64,000 nt of DNA. Source: Daejeonella oryzae DSM 19973 (lineage in GTDB: Bacteria; Bacteroidota; Bacteroidia; Sphingobacteriales; Sphingobacteriaceae). Location of the stretch: assembly GCF_000422945.1 (NCBI RefSeq), contig NZ_AUHA01000002.1, positions 1,054,001 to 1,118,000 on the forward strand, given 5' to 3'. Positions 1-8,861 of this stretch are shown here, piece by piece. The stretch's first letter is position 1. Every line of letters starts with the position of its first letter. Below the pieces are notes generated by a model. That model was not told the DNA's origin. It saw only the letters and a program-made list of their open reading frames with translations, and made no database searches. The position numbers and the translations under genes were made by a program.

Positions 1-1
1 A

Positions 2-823
2 ATTACCCTTGATCTGGCAAAAGCAGCAATTGAAAATGAAGCTTTGGGACAAAATTCAGATACAGATTTCTTAACAGTCAGTTTTTCATCAACAGATTAT
101 ATCGGACACCAGCTGGGGCATAATTCAGTAGAAATAGAAGATACTTACCTGCGCCTGGATCATGATTTATCTTCTTTCTTTACTTTTTTAGATTCTAAAA
201 TGGGAAAAGGAAATTATACGGTTTTTTTAACCTCAGATCATGGTGCAGCTACCAATGCTAACCTGCTGAAAGATAAAAACATCCCGGCAGGCTTATGGCC
301 CGGAAAAGAAATTTTAGCGGATCTTAATTCTTTGTTATTATCAAAATACAAAGCTCCCGGACTGGTAATTGGACTGGGTAATTATCAGGTTAACCTTAAT
401 AATTTACTAATTGCAAAAAATAAGCTAAATGAACAGGAAATAGTTACGGATTGCATTGCTTTCTTAAAAAATAAACCGGGAGTTGCTTTTGTAGTAAACA
501 TGCAAAATATTCAGAATTCTTCAATTCCTGATGAATTGCGCAGCCGGATTGTGAACGGATATAACGCCGAACGGAGCGGTGCTATTCAACTAATTTTAAA
601 ACCGGGCTGGTATCTGGGTTACAGCAGCACCGGTACAACACACGGAACCTGGAATTCTTACGATGCGCATATTCCTTTGTTATTTATGGGCTGGGGAATA
701 AATAAAGGCAAAACCAATCAGGCGGTACGCATGACGGATATTGCACCTACTGTTTCTGCACTCTTACATATTCAGGAGCCAAACGGATCAATTGGAAAAC
801 CCATTGTTGAAGTATTAAAATAG
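2..823 (+). CDS. pafA: Alkaline phosphatase PafA, C-terminal part (5' truncated)
   Basis: The reading frame is open from base 2, so the gene begins left of the window and about 273 residues of a roughly 550-residue family are visible. The segment has the family signatures FSSTDYIGH, TSDHGAA (Asp and His metal ligands) and GTTHGTWNSYDAHIP (a further zinc-binding His). PafA enzymes are periplasmic, di-zinc phosphomonoesterases of the alkaline phosphatase superfamily that release phosphate from many organic esters. An in-frame TTG at 44 lies inside the conserved domain and is not a credible start. The stop is one base before the thiE start, so the two are probably cotranscribed. Family call is firm; the substrate range is inferred from the family. 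Confidence 0.9.
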   Translation: MTLDLAKAAIENEALGQNSDTDFLTVSFSSTDYIGHQLGHNSVEIEDTYLRLDHDLSSFFTFLDSKMGKGNYTVFLTSDHGAATNANLLKDKNIPAGLWPGKEILADLNSLLLSKYKAPGLVIGLGNYQVNLNNLLIAKNKLNEQEIVTDCIAFLKNKPGVAFVVNMQNIQNSSIPDELRSRIVNGYNAERSGAIQLILKPGWYLGYSSTGTTHGTWNSYDAHIPLLFMGWGINKGKTNQAVRMTDIAPTVSALLHIQEPNGSIGKPIVEVLK

Positions 824-824
824 A

Positions 825-1463
825 ATGAGAAAATACATTTCCCGATTTCATTACCTTACTCAGGATCTTCCTCATCGAAGTCATGCAGAACAAACACAAA
901 TTGCCTGCGAAGCCGGGGCAAACTGGATACAGTATCGCTGTTTCAGTAAAGATGATGAGGAACTGATAAATGAAATACATCAGGTTGCTTCTATTTGTGA
1001 TGACTGGGGAGCTACATTAATATTAACCGATCATTATCATTTGCTTCACCTGGTAGATGCGCAGGGCGTTCATCTGGAAAATATAGAAGCGGATTTTAAA
1101 ATGATTCGTGAAAGAATTACGGATGAAAAAACTTTAGGTGCTTCCGCGAATTCCATAGATGACATTTACCGTATTTCCACGTCAGGCGTGGTTGATTATA
1201 TTGGTTGCGGCCCATACGCCTTTACCAAAACTAAGCCTAATGATTATCCGGTATTGGGTTTTGAAGCATACCGAAGCATCATTTCTAAAATGAATGATCA
1301 GCAAATCGATATTCCTTTGATTGCCGTGGGAGGCATTAAACCGATGGATGTTGATGATTTGCTTACCACAGGAATACAGGGAATTGCTGTTTCTGCAGCA
1401 ATTAATGCCGAGGAAGATCCATACTCAGCATTTAAAGAGTTTTATAAAAAGATTTCTTTGTAG
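825..1463 (+). CDS. thiE: Thiamine phosphate synthase
   Basis: A 212-residue TIM-barrel protein of normal length for ThiE, which joins HMP pyrophosphate and the thiazole phosphate to make thiamine phosphate in the cytoplasm. Visible motifs are WIQYR near the N-terminus, DHYHL, the GVHLE strand, GCGPYAFTKTK (phosphate loop and conserved Thr-Lys) and AVGGI near residue 167. The ATG lies one base after the upstream phosphatase stop. No other thi biosynthesis gene is nearby, so this is a stand-alone copy. Its downstream neighbour resembles thiamine pyrophosphokinase, which makes a small thiamine module possible. Confidence 0.93.
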   Translation: MRKYISRFHYLTQDLPHRSHAEQTQIACEAGANWIQYRCFSKDDEELINEIHQVASICDDWGATLILTDHYHLLHLVDAQGVHLENIEADFKMIRERITDEKTLGASANSIDDIYRISTSGVVDYIGCGPYAFTKTKPNDYPVLGFEAYRSIISKMNDQQIDIPLIAVGGIKPMDVDDLLTTGIQGIAVSAAINAEEDPYSAFKEFYKKISL

Positions 1464-1496
1464 GAAGTTGTAAAATTGCTTCGCTATTTTTGTTAC

Positions 1497-2063
1497 ATGT
1501 CGTCGCACCATATCATCCGTGAAAAACAGGAGCCAGCCCTGTTAATTATGTACTTTAAAGATTTTGACGATGAATATCTCGGGCAATTACTGGAATGGAG
1601 TCCAACTGTAATTGTACCAGAGAATATCTATGATCATGCCGAATCGCTTGGAATTAAAATTGATGGGATTGTAACTACTAATGCTGACATCTCAACTCAG
1701 GAAAATACAGCTATAATCTTAACCGTAGATAATCCTTTGGAGGATGCTCTAAAATACTTATCGGGAGAACAATATCCCGCGGTAAATATTATCGCAAAAT
1801 CCTTTTCACTTAAAGATTATGCTTTGTTTGTTGATGATATAAATTTGGTAATTTTTTCTGGAGGAAAAAAAATCTATCCCGTACGTTCAGGATTCAGCAA
1901 ATGGCAGGCTGCCGGTGAACAGCTTGAGCTGATGCATAACGTATCTAACCTGAAAGTTGAGGGATTGTATTATCTGACAGACCATATTTTGGAGACCGAA
2001 AAAGATGGTTTTTATACGCTCATCTTTCCGCAGCCATTTATATTTATTGCAGAATTTATTTAA
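1497..2063 (+). CDS. Thiamine pyrophosphokinase-like protein, probably non-catalytic
   Basis: About 188 residues starting at the ATG of MSSHHIIREKQEP; a TTG 21 bases upstream is in frame but less likely. The layout follows thiamine pyrophosphokinase: an alpha/beta N-terminal half (LLEWSPTVIV, then LGIKIDGIV) and a beta-rich C-terminal half (LVIFSGGKKIYPV, SKWQAAGEQL, NLKVEGLYYLTD). Where active enzymes have a Gly-Asp-x-Asp-Ser loop after this strand, this protein reads TTNADIS, and the following acidic stretch is weakened to VDNPLEDAL. That suggests a degenerate or repurposed paralogue. It sits 33 bases after thiE and its stop abuts the ATG of the GNAT gene. Family assignment is by memory of motif layout and is moderate. 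Confidence 0.6.
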   Translation: MSSHHIIREKQEPALLIMYFKDFDDEYLGQLLEWSPTVIVPENIYDHAESLGIKIDGIVTTNADISTQENTAIILTVDNPLEDALKYLSGEQYPAVNIIAKSFSLKDYALFVDDINLVIFSGGKKIYPVRSGFSKWQAAGEQLELMHNVSNLKVEGLYYLTDHILETEKDGFYTLIFPQPFIFIAEFI

Positions 2064-2552
2064 ATGATTATTCGTAAGGCTCAACTTTCTGACATTTCTA
2101 CAGTTCACGAACTGGCAAACAAAATTTGGTGGCCAACTTACCACGGAATTATTCCTGATGACCAGATTGCTTTTATGTTGCAGGATATGTATTCTGAAAA
2201 TGCGTTACTAAATCAGATGAGCCGGGGTTATCACTTTCTAATTGCAGAACAGAATAGCATCCCGGTAGGATTTGCATCTTATTCTTTGACCGAGCCGGAA
2301 AATCACGTTTTTAAACTTCAGAAATTATATGTTTTAAGCTCTGAGCAAGGAAAGGGGACTGGTAAAAAACTGATTGAGGAAGTAATTTCTATTGTGAAAA
2401 TGCAGCATGCTGAGGTTCTCGAATTAAATGTAAACCGGGGAAATAAGGCTTTTCATTTTTACGAAAAACTGGGTTTTGAAATTTATCAACAGGTTGATAT
2501 TCGGTACCACCAGTATGTTCTCAATGATTTTATAATGCGAAAGAAAATTTAA
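2064..2552 (+). CDS. GNAT family N-acetyltransferase
   Basis: A 162-residue single-domain GNAT protein. The N-terminus has the RKAQLSDIS start typical of the fold, the central KLYVLSSEQGKGTGKKLI carries the acetyl-CoA binding Q-x-x-G-x-G/A loop near residues 98-105, and LNVNRGNKAFHFYEKLGF is the usual motif B region. It should transfer an acetyl group from acetyl-CoA to an amine, but nothing here identifies the acceptor. The ATG follows the stop of the previous gene directly, which implies translational coupling in the pafA-thiE-TPK-like-GNAT run. Confidence 0.88.
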   Translation: MIIRKAQLSDISTVHELANKIWWPTYHGIIPDDQIAFMLQDMYSENALLNQMSRGYHFLIAEQNSIPVGFASYSLTEPENHVFKLQKLYVLSSEQGKGTGKKLIEEVISIVKMQHAEVLELNVNRGNKAFHFYEKLGFEIYQQVDIRYHQYVLNDFIMRKKI

Positions 2553-2608
2553 CAACCATTACAGGCTTACGAATTTTTAAATCCGCAAGCCCGAGGGTTA
2601 ATTGCTGA

Positions 2609-3910
2609 TTATTTATCCAGCTTAGGAATTCTTTTAGGAGTATCTGCTCCTGCAATAATGCTCTTCGAACTTAGTGCAATAGCCCTGATCGTGGAAACAA
2701 TGTTAGATACATCGAGCGTTTCAAATTCGTCATTTACGGTATGGTAAAATTTATCTGTATCAATTTGATCTGTAGAAATAGTATGAGCGGGTACGCCAAG
2801 AGCGGCTAATGTAGCATTGTCACTTCTGTAAAAAAGTTTTTGAGCAGGATATGGATCCGGGTAAAAGTTAAACTGCGTATTCTCCAGATTTTTTTGCAGA
2901 ATTTCTGCAAAGTCTGATTTTTCATAACCGGTTACAAAAGCTGTGTTTTTTCCAAACTTGGAATCTTTGCCAATCATTTCAATGTTAAACATTGCAACCA
3001 CATCATCCGGATTAAGCTGCTTAGAAAAATATTGCGAACCAAAGCCGCCAATTTCTTCTGCTGTAAAAGCAACAAAAATCAGAGTTCGCTCATTATTGTT
3101 AAGCTTTTTGTAATATTTAGCCAGAGAAATTACGGCGGTAATACCTGTTGCATCATCATCAGCACCATTTGCTATTGAATCGCCTTCTACAGATTTTACA
3201 ATTCCTAAATGATCATAATGACCTGAGAAAACAACCAATTCTTTTTCCTTTGATTTGCCTGGGAACATTCCAACAATGTTGGATAGACTCAGAGTTTCAA
3301 TTTTATTTTTAAAATTTACTGAAAAAGAAGTAGCCTCATTATATCCCAATGCAAAAATAATAGCCGTATTTTCATTTAAGTCGTCCACAACACGTGCACG
3401 CGAACTGAAATCTTTCAGGCGTTTAAATGCATCAGCATGTACCTGATCAACCAGTACAAAGGCTGATTTTTCAGACCTGATGATGCTTCGGTAACGGTCC
3501 ATAAGGCTTTCTCCCGATTTGATAGTCAGTACTTCTACCTTATCCGCCTGACTTAAATTCAGTGCTTCTTTATCAGAAATAATGACGGCGGCCGTTGCAG
3601 GCACTAATTTACCATCTATAATAACTTCTAAAGTTTGAGGCTTGAGACGTTTCATCTCAAAAGACTGCCTGAAATTATTTTTGCCTTCGAGTGGTTGTAA
3701 ACCAATAGACTTAAACTCGTTTTCAATGAAAACCGCGGCCTTTTCAATTCCGGGAGTAAAAGTAGCTCTGCCCTGCATTTCATCAGATGATAATGTTTTG
3801 ATGATGCGCTCGACATCGTTTTCTTTAACAAGTTTGTTTGGAGTTTTTACAGCGCAGGAGGCAAGCAAAAGAATTGAGAACAGTCCCGGAAGTGTTTGCT
3901 TTATTAACAT
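2609..3910 (-). CDS. M28 family zinc aminopeptidase-like lipoprotein
   Basis: A 433-residue protein with a lipoprotein signal: a hydrophobic stretch ending LLLASC, with Cys19 as the likely lipidated residue. The catalytic domain is in the second half. SGHYDHLG (first zinc His at residue 231), NGADDDATG (bridging Asp), FTAEEIGGFGS (general base Glu and zinc Glu), NIEMIGKD and a late HTVNDE His match the two-zinc M28 set. The N-terminal 200 residues hold a segment consistent with an inserted PA-like domain. It probably trims peptides in the periplasm or on the outer membrane. It lies 36 bases downstream of the M61 peptidase gene on the same strand, so a peptidase operon is likely. Confidence 0.9.
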   Translation of the reverse strand: MLIKQTLPGLFSILLLASCAVKTPNKLVKENDVERIIKTLSSDEMQGRATFTPGIEKAAVFIENEFKSIGLQPLEGKNNFRQSFEMKRLKPQTLEVIIDGKLVPATAAVIISDKEALNLSQADKVEVLTIKSGESLMDRYRSIIRSEKSAFVLVDQVHADAFKRLKDFSSRARVVDDLNENTAIIFALGYNEATSFSVNFKNKIETLSLSNIVGMFPGKSKEKELVVFSGHYDHLGIVKSVEGDSIANGADDDATGITAVISLAKYYKKLNNNERTLIFVAFTAEEIGGFGSQYFSKQLNPDDVVAMFNIEMIGKDSKFGKNTAFVTGYEKSDFAEILQKNLENTQFNFYPDPYPAQKLFYRSDNATLAALGVPAHTISTDQIDTDKFYHTVNDEFETLDVSNIVSTIRAIALSSKSIIAGADTPKRIPKLDK

Positions 3911-3946
3911 GTAGTTTTGAGTTTAATATTATTTTAAAAGGTCTGA

Positions 3947-5782
3947 TTAGTTTAATGAAGAGGATAACCAGCTTTTTCTGAATTTTTCCATTGCTGGAGT
4001 TAGCTTTAATCCGGCCTTTTCTGCGGGTACAATTTCCATAGAATTATTAGCCTGCAGTTTAACTTTTACATTTTTAATTGTTTTGCGATGCTCGTAGGTT
4101 ATTTCCACTTCTTCACCGGGCTTGTGCTTTGCCAGAATAGTTTCCAGGTCGGCAGATGATTTCGACTCATCAGAACCAATTTTTAATAGAAAATCGCCGA
4201 TATCTAAACCAGCTTCATACGCCGCAGTTCCTTTCAAGGTATTCATCGCTACACGTAATTTTCCGTTTACCGGGGATAACCGAACCATTCCAATTGAAGC
4301 TTTATCAGCCATCGGATGTCTTAATACCAGTCCAGCTTTAGCTAATAATTTTTTGTAATCATTCTTATCCGTTCCATATACGTACCGAGTAAAAAAGTCA
4401 TCCGCGAAAGCAGTATTGGTTAATTTCGAAAGCACTTTTTGCAAATCTGAAACGGTGTAAGGAATCTCGGTTTTACCGTGAGTTACCCAAACAGCTTTCA
4501 TATAGTCATCCAGGCTCAGATTAAATTCGGAGCGTAAACGGAGATCTAAAGCAAGTGCGATAGTTGCACCGTAGATATAATACGATGTGAAAATATTCAC
4601 CTGATTGGTCTGATCGACTGCTACGCCGGCATCAGCAAAAACGGCATATCTGCTCATTTGTGTAGCCGGAAATGTATTGGCTCCCGGAGCATTTAATACA
4701 CCGTTTAAAAGATTTTTTAAAGTTCCGCAATATGTATCCAGATCTCTGTAACCGGCTCTTTTTAGTATTAGTTCGCCATAATATTGGGTAAATCCTTCGG
4801 CAAACCAAAGTTCGTTACTCATATTGGCATGCTCAAAATTAAAGGGCTCTAATGTTTTAGGACGAATCCGTTCCACGTTCCAGGCATGAAAGAATTCGTG
4901 CGAAAAAGTACTTAGCAGATCTTCTTCGTTTCCGGAGATTTTATCAGTACGCTCAACAATTACAGTCGAATTACGATGCTCCATGCCATCTCCTGCGTTT
5001 TCAGTATTTACATCCTGTAAAAAGGTATAGGTGCCGAAATCAAAAGTTGGGAGTTCTCCAAAAACAGCTTTGGCTTCAGTCACCATTCGCTCTACCATTT
5101 TTGCATATCCATCTATTACAGTCTGGTCATCAGCTGAATGTGCACTTAAACGAATAGTCTGAACATTTTTGTCCGTGTTAATATCTTTCCAGGAACTTAG
5201 TTTAAATGCAGAAAGTTCAACAGGACTGTCTAAAAAATATTGAAGGTTTGCAGCTGTGAAAATTTTGGCATCTGTATCAGGTTTTAACTGAGTAGCTACT
5301 TTCCATCCATATTTATCCAGATCATTTATCTGAAGCTGAATGGGGCGCTGCTCAAAACCTTGTGCCCACATAAAAGTAGCGGGCATATTCATATGAGCAT
5401 GCGTTTCATCAATCCCCAGGTAAGTTCCGTCGATCCAGTTACCGAAAATGGTATAAGAAACTGTTAACTTTCCATTGTGATCCGGTATTTCGTAAACATC
5501 GCCCTGAACCTGGTTAATTGTTAGCGATTTCCCCTGCTCGTTGGCAGCCTGCACATTGTATACATTTTTTCCAAATTCATGCGTGGCATACCTGCCCGGT
5601 GATGAACGGCTCATACGAACAGTTAATTTTCCGGCCGGTATTTCTGAAATACTCATGCTGATGCGTGCTTCGTGATGAACAGCATTCGGAAATGAAATAA
5701 CGTATTTTACAGGTTCATCAGCAACTGCTGCAAATGAAAAAAAGAACAGTATAATTGAGGATAAGGAAAGTATTTTTTTCAT
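3947..5782 (-). CDS. M61 family (glycyl aminopeptidase-type) metallopeptidase with PDZ domain
   Basis: A 611-residue exported protein with a signal peptide (about residues 1-21, ending AAVADEP). An N-terminal beta-sandwich leads into the zinc site HEFFH at residues 295-299, with the downstream ELWFAEGFTQYY supplying the third ligand Glu. A PDZ domain follows at roughly 505-580 (GMVRLSPVNGKL, then AAYEAGLDIGDFLLKIG). This is the usual M61 order. The role is periplasmic peptide cleavage; the substrate is not deducible. It follows the DUF4407 gene by 79 bases and precedes the M28 gene, both on the same strand. Confidence 0.93.
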   Translation of the reverse strand: MKKILSLSSIILFFFSFAAVADEPVKYVISFPNAVHHEARISMSISEIPAGKLTVRMSRSSPGRYATHEFGKNVYNVQAANEQGKSLTINQVQGDVYEIPDHNGKLTVSYTIFGNWIDGTYLGIDETHAHMNMPATFMWAQGFEQRPIQLQINDLDKYGWKVATQLKPDTDAKIFTAANLQYFLDSPVELSAFKLSSWKDINTDKNVQTIRLSAHSADDQTVIDGYAKMVERMVTEAKAVFGELPTFDFGTYTFLQDVNTENAGDGMEHRNSTVIVERTDKISGNEEDLLSTFSHEFFHAWNVERIRPKTLEPFNFEHANMSNELWFAEGFTQYYGELILKRAGYRDLDTYCGTLKNLLNGVLNAPGANTFPATQMSRYAVFADAGVAVDQTNQVNIFTSYYIYGATIALALDLRLRSEFNLSLDDYMKAVWVTHGKTEIPYTVSDLQKVLSKLTNTAFADDFFTRYVYGTDKNDYKKLLAKAGLVLRHPMADKASIGMVRLSPVNGKLRVAMNTLKGTAAYEAGLDIGDFLLKIGSDESKSSADLETILAKHKPGEEVEITYEHRKTIKNVKVKLQANNSMEIVPAEKAGLKLTPAMEKFRKSWLSSSLN

Positions 5783-5861
5783 CTATTAAAATTATAATCG
5801 GGTTTAAAATAGAATTAATAGATGAATATCTGAAATTATCCCGTAAATGTGACAATCCGTA

Positions 5862-6983
5862 TCAGGCTTCCCAATTATATTGCCGGAGATCCCTGACCGA
5901 GGTCTTTTTTATAATCTCTTTTTGTTTTTCTATTTCAGTTTCTACACGGGTATCCTGAACGCCGTTGGTAACTGCAATATCATAATCTTTTCCACGGTAA
6001 GAACCATGCATCGCTGCTTCCTCTGTATTTTGAAGTGCTACATCATATGGTCCTTTATTGCTCATTAACTTCACAAAAACAGGTAAACACTCGAATAATA
6101 TAAAGAGGAAACCAATAAATGTAATAGCCAGATAATTATCCAGATCCCGTTTACCATCTTCCTTAAAAGTTAACTGCCCCAAAGCCCAGTTTCTGTCGGC
6201 AAAACCTGCAACATTAGAAAGACTGTCGAGCTGATAACCGCTAAACATACGCTGATCTGAAAGGCCGTCCAGTTCCTTTCGCCGGTTAAAGAAGTTGTCC
6301 ATATTGAGCATTTCTGCCCGGATTGCTTCTAACCGTTGCTCTTTTTGCAATACCAGTGATTCTTTTTGTTTGGCATAAGTTCCATAGCCTGTAATGCCCG
6401 AAGTTTGATTGGTTTTATCACCAAATACTTCCTGATTTAAAATATATCTGGATTGCTTGATATCCTTCTCCAAAGAATCTTTCTCACGTTTTAAATCAGC
6501 CGTTTTACCTAGTTCGGAACTATATTTATTAGCGAAGGTTTTATTTAGGGTATCAATTTTGGAGCGCTGGCCATTTAAATAACTGGTTTTTAATTTCTGA
6601 CGAATCTCCTTATCAAATATTTTTAGTTCCAGCGGACGTGAAATAACCAGTCCGATCATAATTGCCAGTAGAATTCGCGGAGTTGCCTGCATTATCTGCT
6701 GGTTGGTTGATCCGCTTTTACTGATACTGGATACAATGTAACGGTCCATATTGAAAATGGCCAATCCCCAAATTATTCCAAAAAAGAATGCAAAAAAGAT
6801 AGCAGCCGGACTTCCGGAAAAAACAAAGTACATGGCATAACCGCCGGAAAGTGCTGCAAAAAATGCGGTAAAAAATATGGTAGCTCCAATTCCAACATAT
6901 TTATTATGTTCTGTAGGATATTTTTGAAGTGTACCTACATGAGCTCCGGAACAGAACCAGAAAAAATCAGTTATGCTTTTCAT
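5862..6983 (-). CDS. DUF4407 domain membrane protein
   Basis: A 373-residue inner-membrane protein matching DUF4407 in its layout. It opens with FFWFCSGAHVGTL, then has two close hydrophobic helices (about 30-50 and 57-75), GIIWGLAIFNMDRY, a third helix with ISRPLELKIF, a long charged coiled-coil stretch (about 125-245), and a final membrane segment (FIGFLFILFECLPVFVKLM). The family has no established function. It is first in the leftward run with the M61 and M28 peptidases. Confidence 0.85.
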   Translation of the reverse strand: MKSITDFFWFCSGAHVGTLQKYPTEHNKYVGIGATIFFTAFFAALSGGYAMYFVFSGSPAAIFFAFFFGIIWGLAIFNMDRYIVSSISKSGSTNQQIMQATPRILLAIMIGLVISRPLELKIFDKEIRQKLKTSYLNGQRSKIDTLNKTFANKYSSELGKTADLKREKDSLEKDIKQSRYILNQEVFGDKTNQTSGITGYGTYAKQKESLVLQKEQRLEAIRAEMLNMDNFFNRRKELDGLSDQRMFSGYQLDSLSNVAGFADRNWALGQLTFKEDGKRDLDNYLAITFIGFLFILFECLPVFVKLMSNKGPYDVALQNTEEAAMHGSYRGKDYDIAVTNGVQDTRVETEIEKQKEIIKKTSVRDLRQYNWEA

Positions 6984-7304
6984 TGAAAATTTTATTGTCT
7001 AAGATATGTTATTGTTGAGTTTGCCTATTATTTCTTAAGATTTCGGAGCAGTTAATATTCATAGTCATAAAAATTTGAGGGAGTTATGAAATAAGATTGG
7101 TTTAAAACCCTCCCTGATTTTTTAGTATCAATTAATGATCCGAAAATAGTTTAAAATTAAACGATTAGCTTTTAAACATGTTACTTAAATGCAAATATAT
7201 TGCACATCTGATTGCACCAATTCAATAATAAAGATTTTGAGTGATTTTAGCATCTATTTGATATGCATTAAAAACGATACCTTTGATTAACAAGTTAATA
7301 AGCA
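6984..7304. other. Intergenic region between divergent genes
   Basis: This 321-base AT-rich gap separates DUF4407 (leftward) from the rhodanese gene (rightward). A good Bacteroidota promoter lies at its right end. An inverted repeat AGGGAG/CTCCCT starting at 7078 with a 27-base loop and a following T-run is weak and has no rightward gene upstream to terminate. No gene is seen. Confidence 0.6.
7257..7285 (+). promoter_or_regulatory. Bacteroidota-type promoter for the rhodanese gene
   Basis: TTTG at 7257-7260 (the -33 element) and TACCTTTG at 7278-7285 (an exact TAnnTTTG -7 element) are 17 bases apart. The coding start is 20 bases further on, giving a short leader. Confidence 0.7.
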
Positions 7305-7622
7305 ATGAAAGAAATAACAGTACTGGAATTAAAACAAAAAATTGAAGCTGGCGAAGATTTTCAACTGATCGATGTTCGCGAACAATTTGAATACGAAATG
7401 TCTAACCTTAACGGCGAAAATATTCCTTTGGCAGGCATTCTGATCGAGGCAAATAAACTTCAGAAGGATAAACCGGTAATTATTCAATGCCGCAGCGGTG
7501 CCCGAAGTACAGCCGCCATTATACAGTTAGAAAAGCAGTTTGGCTTACAAAATTTATATAATCTTAAAGGAGGCATTTTAGCCTGGGCAGCTGAGTTTGA
7601 TCCGGGAATGCAGGTTTACTAG
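7305..7622 (+). CDS. Single-domain rhodanese-like sulfurtransferase
   Basis: A 105-residue protein consisting of one rhodanese domain. LIDVREQFEYE near residues 21-31 and the active loop QCRSGARST with the persulfide-forming Cys62 are intact. Single-domain proteins of this kind (GlpE/PspE type) move sulfane sulfur from a donor to an acceptor such as cyanide or a thiol in the cytoplasm; there is no signal peptide. The small membrane protein gene follows after six bases, so the two are probably cotranscribed from the promoter at 7257. Confidence 0.92.
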   Translation: MKEITVLELKQKIEAGEDFQLIDVREQFEYEMSNLNGENIPLAGILIEANKLQKDKPVIIQCRSGARSTAAIIQLEKQFGLQNLYNLKGGILAWAAEFDPGMQVY

Positions 7623-7628
7623 AACAGA

Positions 7629-7817
7629 ATGATACTAAAAATCCTGATAAATATTTTTTTGAACATAGCCATATTTACGTTAGTATTAAGCTTGTTCTGG
7701 TGTTTCAACCATCAATATTATGCTTACGGGGCAGGAGCACTGCTTGCTTTGGGTATGTTTATTTATCTCAAGATCCGGGTTATAAAAAGCGTCAGAAAGA
7801 TGACGAAGAATCCTTGA
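7629..7817 (+). CDS. Small two-helix membrane protein
   Basis: A 62-residue protein made of two hydrophobic segments (about 4-25 and 30-50) with a basic C-terminal tail (IRVIKSVRKMTKNP), which predicts a cytoplasmic tail. I recognise no enzymatic motif. It follows the rhodanese gene by six bases and is read in the same direction, so it probably belongs to that transcript. The composition resembles its neighbours, which supports a genuine gene despite the size. Confidence 0.65.
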   Translation: MILKILINIFLNIAIFTLVLSLFWCFNHQYYAYGAGALLALGMFIYLKIRVIKSVRKMTKNP

Positions 7818-7893
7818 TTTTTCTTAACTTTCAAAGATAAAATGGGGCTGGATTATTTCCGGCCTTATTATTTATTCACCTAACCCATTCATT

Positions 7894-8799
7894 ATGTTTT
7901 TAATTGTACTCGGAATTTTCATCGTAATTGTTGGTTTTTTTATGTCCGCTCAGGATACGCAAGCATCCCGTTTTGGGAATGTTGTGCGCATTGCCGGCGT
8001 TGTGGTTATTGTAATAGGAGCTTTAACTTCCATGTTTAAAGTTATAGAGGCCGGGCAGGTTGGCGTTAAAACTGTCTTCGGAAAAGTAGATCAGGATGTT
8101 TTATACAGTGGTTTGAATGTTATCAACCCAATTGCCGAAATAACAAGTTTCGATGTAAAAACCCAAAATTATACGATGTCCGGAGGAACGGATGAAGGAG
8201 GTAAATCTGCTGATGATGCCATGCGGGTCTTATCTGCAGATGGTCTTGAAGTGATCATTGATCTTTCTGTACTTTTCAGGGTAACGGCATCGTCTGCGCC
8301 AAATATTTTAAAAGAAATTGGAACAGATTATCTGGATAAAATTGTACGGCCGATTGCCAGAACTGCTATCAGAGATAATGCTGTAGCTTACGATGCAGTC
8401 TCTTTATATTCAAGTAAACGTGCCGAATTTCAGGCAAAAATATATCAGAACATTGGTAAAAGTTTCGCAAAAAGAGGCCTGGAACTTGAATCAATTCTGG
8501 TGAGGAATATTACTCTTCCGGCTTCCGTTAAAACTACGATTGAATCAAAAATTAATGCGGAACAGGATGCGCAAAAGATGACCTTTGTTTTGCAGAAGGA
8601 GCGTCAGGAAGCGGAACGTAAGCGTGTAGAAGCTCAGGGTATTGCAGATTATCAGAAAATTTTATCTACGGGTTTAAGTGATAAGCAATTGCAGTATGAA
8701 TCTATCAAGGCTCAAAAAGAAATTGCATTATCGCCAAACTCAAAAGTTATTATTATGGGTAACAGCAAGGGTTCCTCAATAATTTTAGGAGGAAACTAA
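7894..8799 (+). CDS. SPFH/prohibitin-like membrane protein
   Basis: A 301-residue protein. Two N-terminal hydrophobic segments (about 1-18 and 28-47) anchor an SPFH/band-7 domain that starts at VIEAGQVGVKTVFGKV (about 50-65) and runs to roughly 230. A helical, charged region (QKERQEAERKRVEAQGIADYQKI) follows, as is usual in prohibitin-like proteins that assemble into ring-shaped oligomers in the inner membrane and influence membrane proteases or microdomains. The EcsC gene is 62 bases downstream, beyond a hairpin. Confidence 0.9.
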   Translation: MFLIVLGIFIVIVGFFMSAQDTQASRFGNVVRIAGVVVIVIGALTSMFKVIEAGQVGVKTVFGKVDQDVLYSGLNVINPIAEITSFDVKTQNYTMSGGTDEGGKSADDAMRVLSADGLEVIIDLSVLFRVTASSAPNILKEIGTDYLDKIVRPIARTAIRDNAVAYDAVSLYSSKRAEFQAKIYQNIGKSFAKRGLELESILVRNITLPASVKTTIESKINAEQDAQKMTFVLQKERQEAERKRVEAQGIADYQKILSTGLSDKQLQYESIKAQKEIALSPNSKVIIMGNSKGSSIILGGN

Positions 8800-8805
8800 T
8801 GGAAC

Positions 8806-8832
8806 AACTCTTCCTGTTATGCGGGAAGAGTT
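8806..8832 (+). terminator. Stem-loop after the SPFH gene, possible partial terminator
   Basis: AACTCTTCC (8806-8814) pairs perfectly with GGAAGAGTT (8824-8832) across a nine-base loop, seven bases after the stop codon. The sequence after it (ATCTTACTTAAT) is T-rich but not a clean run, so read-through into the EcsC gene is plausible. Confidence 0.5.
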
Positions 8833-8861
8833 ATCTTACTTAATAATTGTGTTTATAAAAT

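Noticed and set aside
747-980. Leftward frame across the PafA/thiE junction
   Set aside because: It lies entirely opposite two strongly supported genes and shows no family sequence.
7078-7120. Terminator-like inverted repeat in the divergent gap
   Set aside because: Six-base stem with a 27-base loop and no gene upstream in the matching direction.
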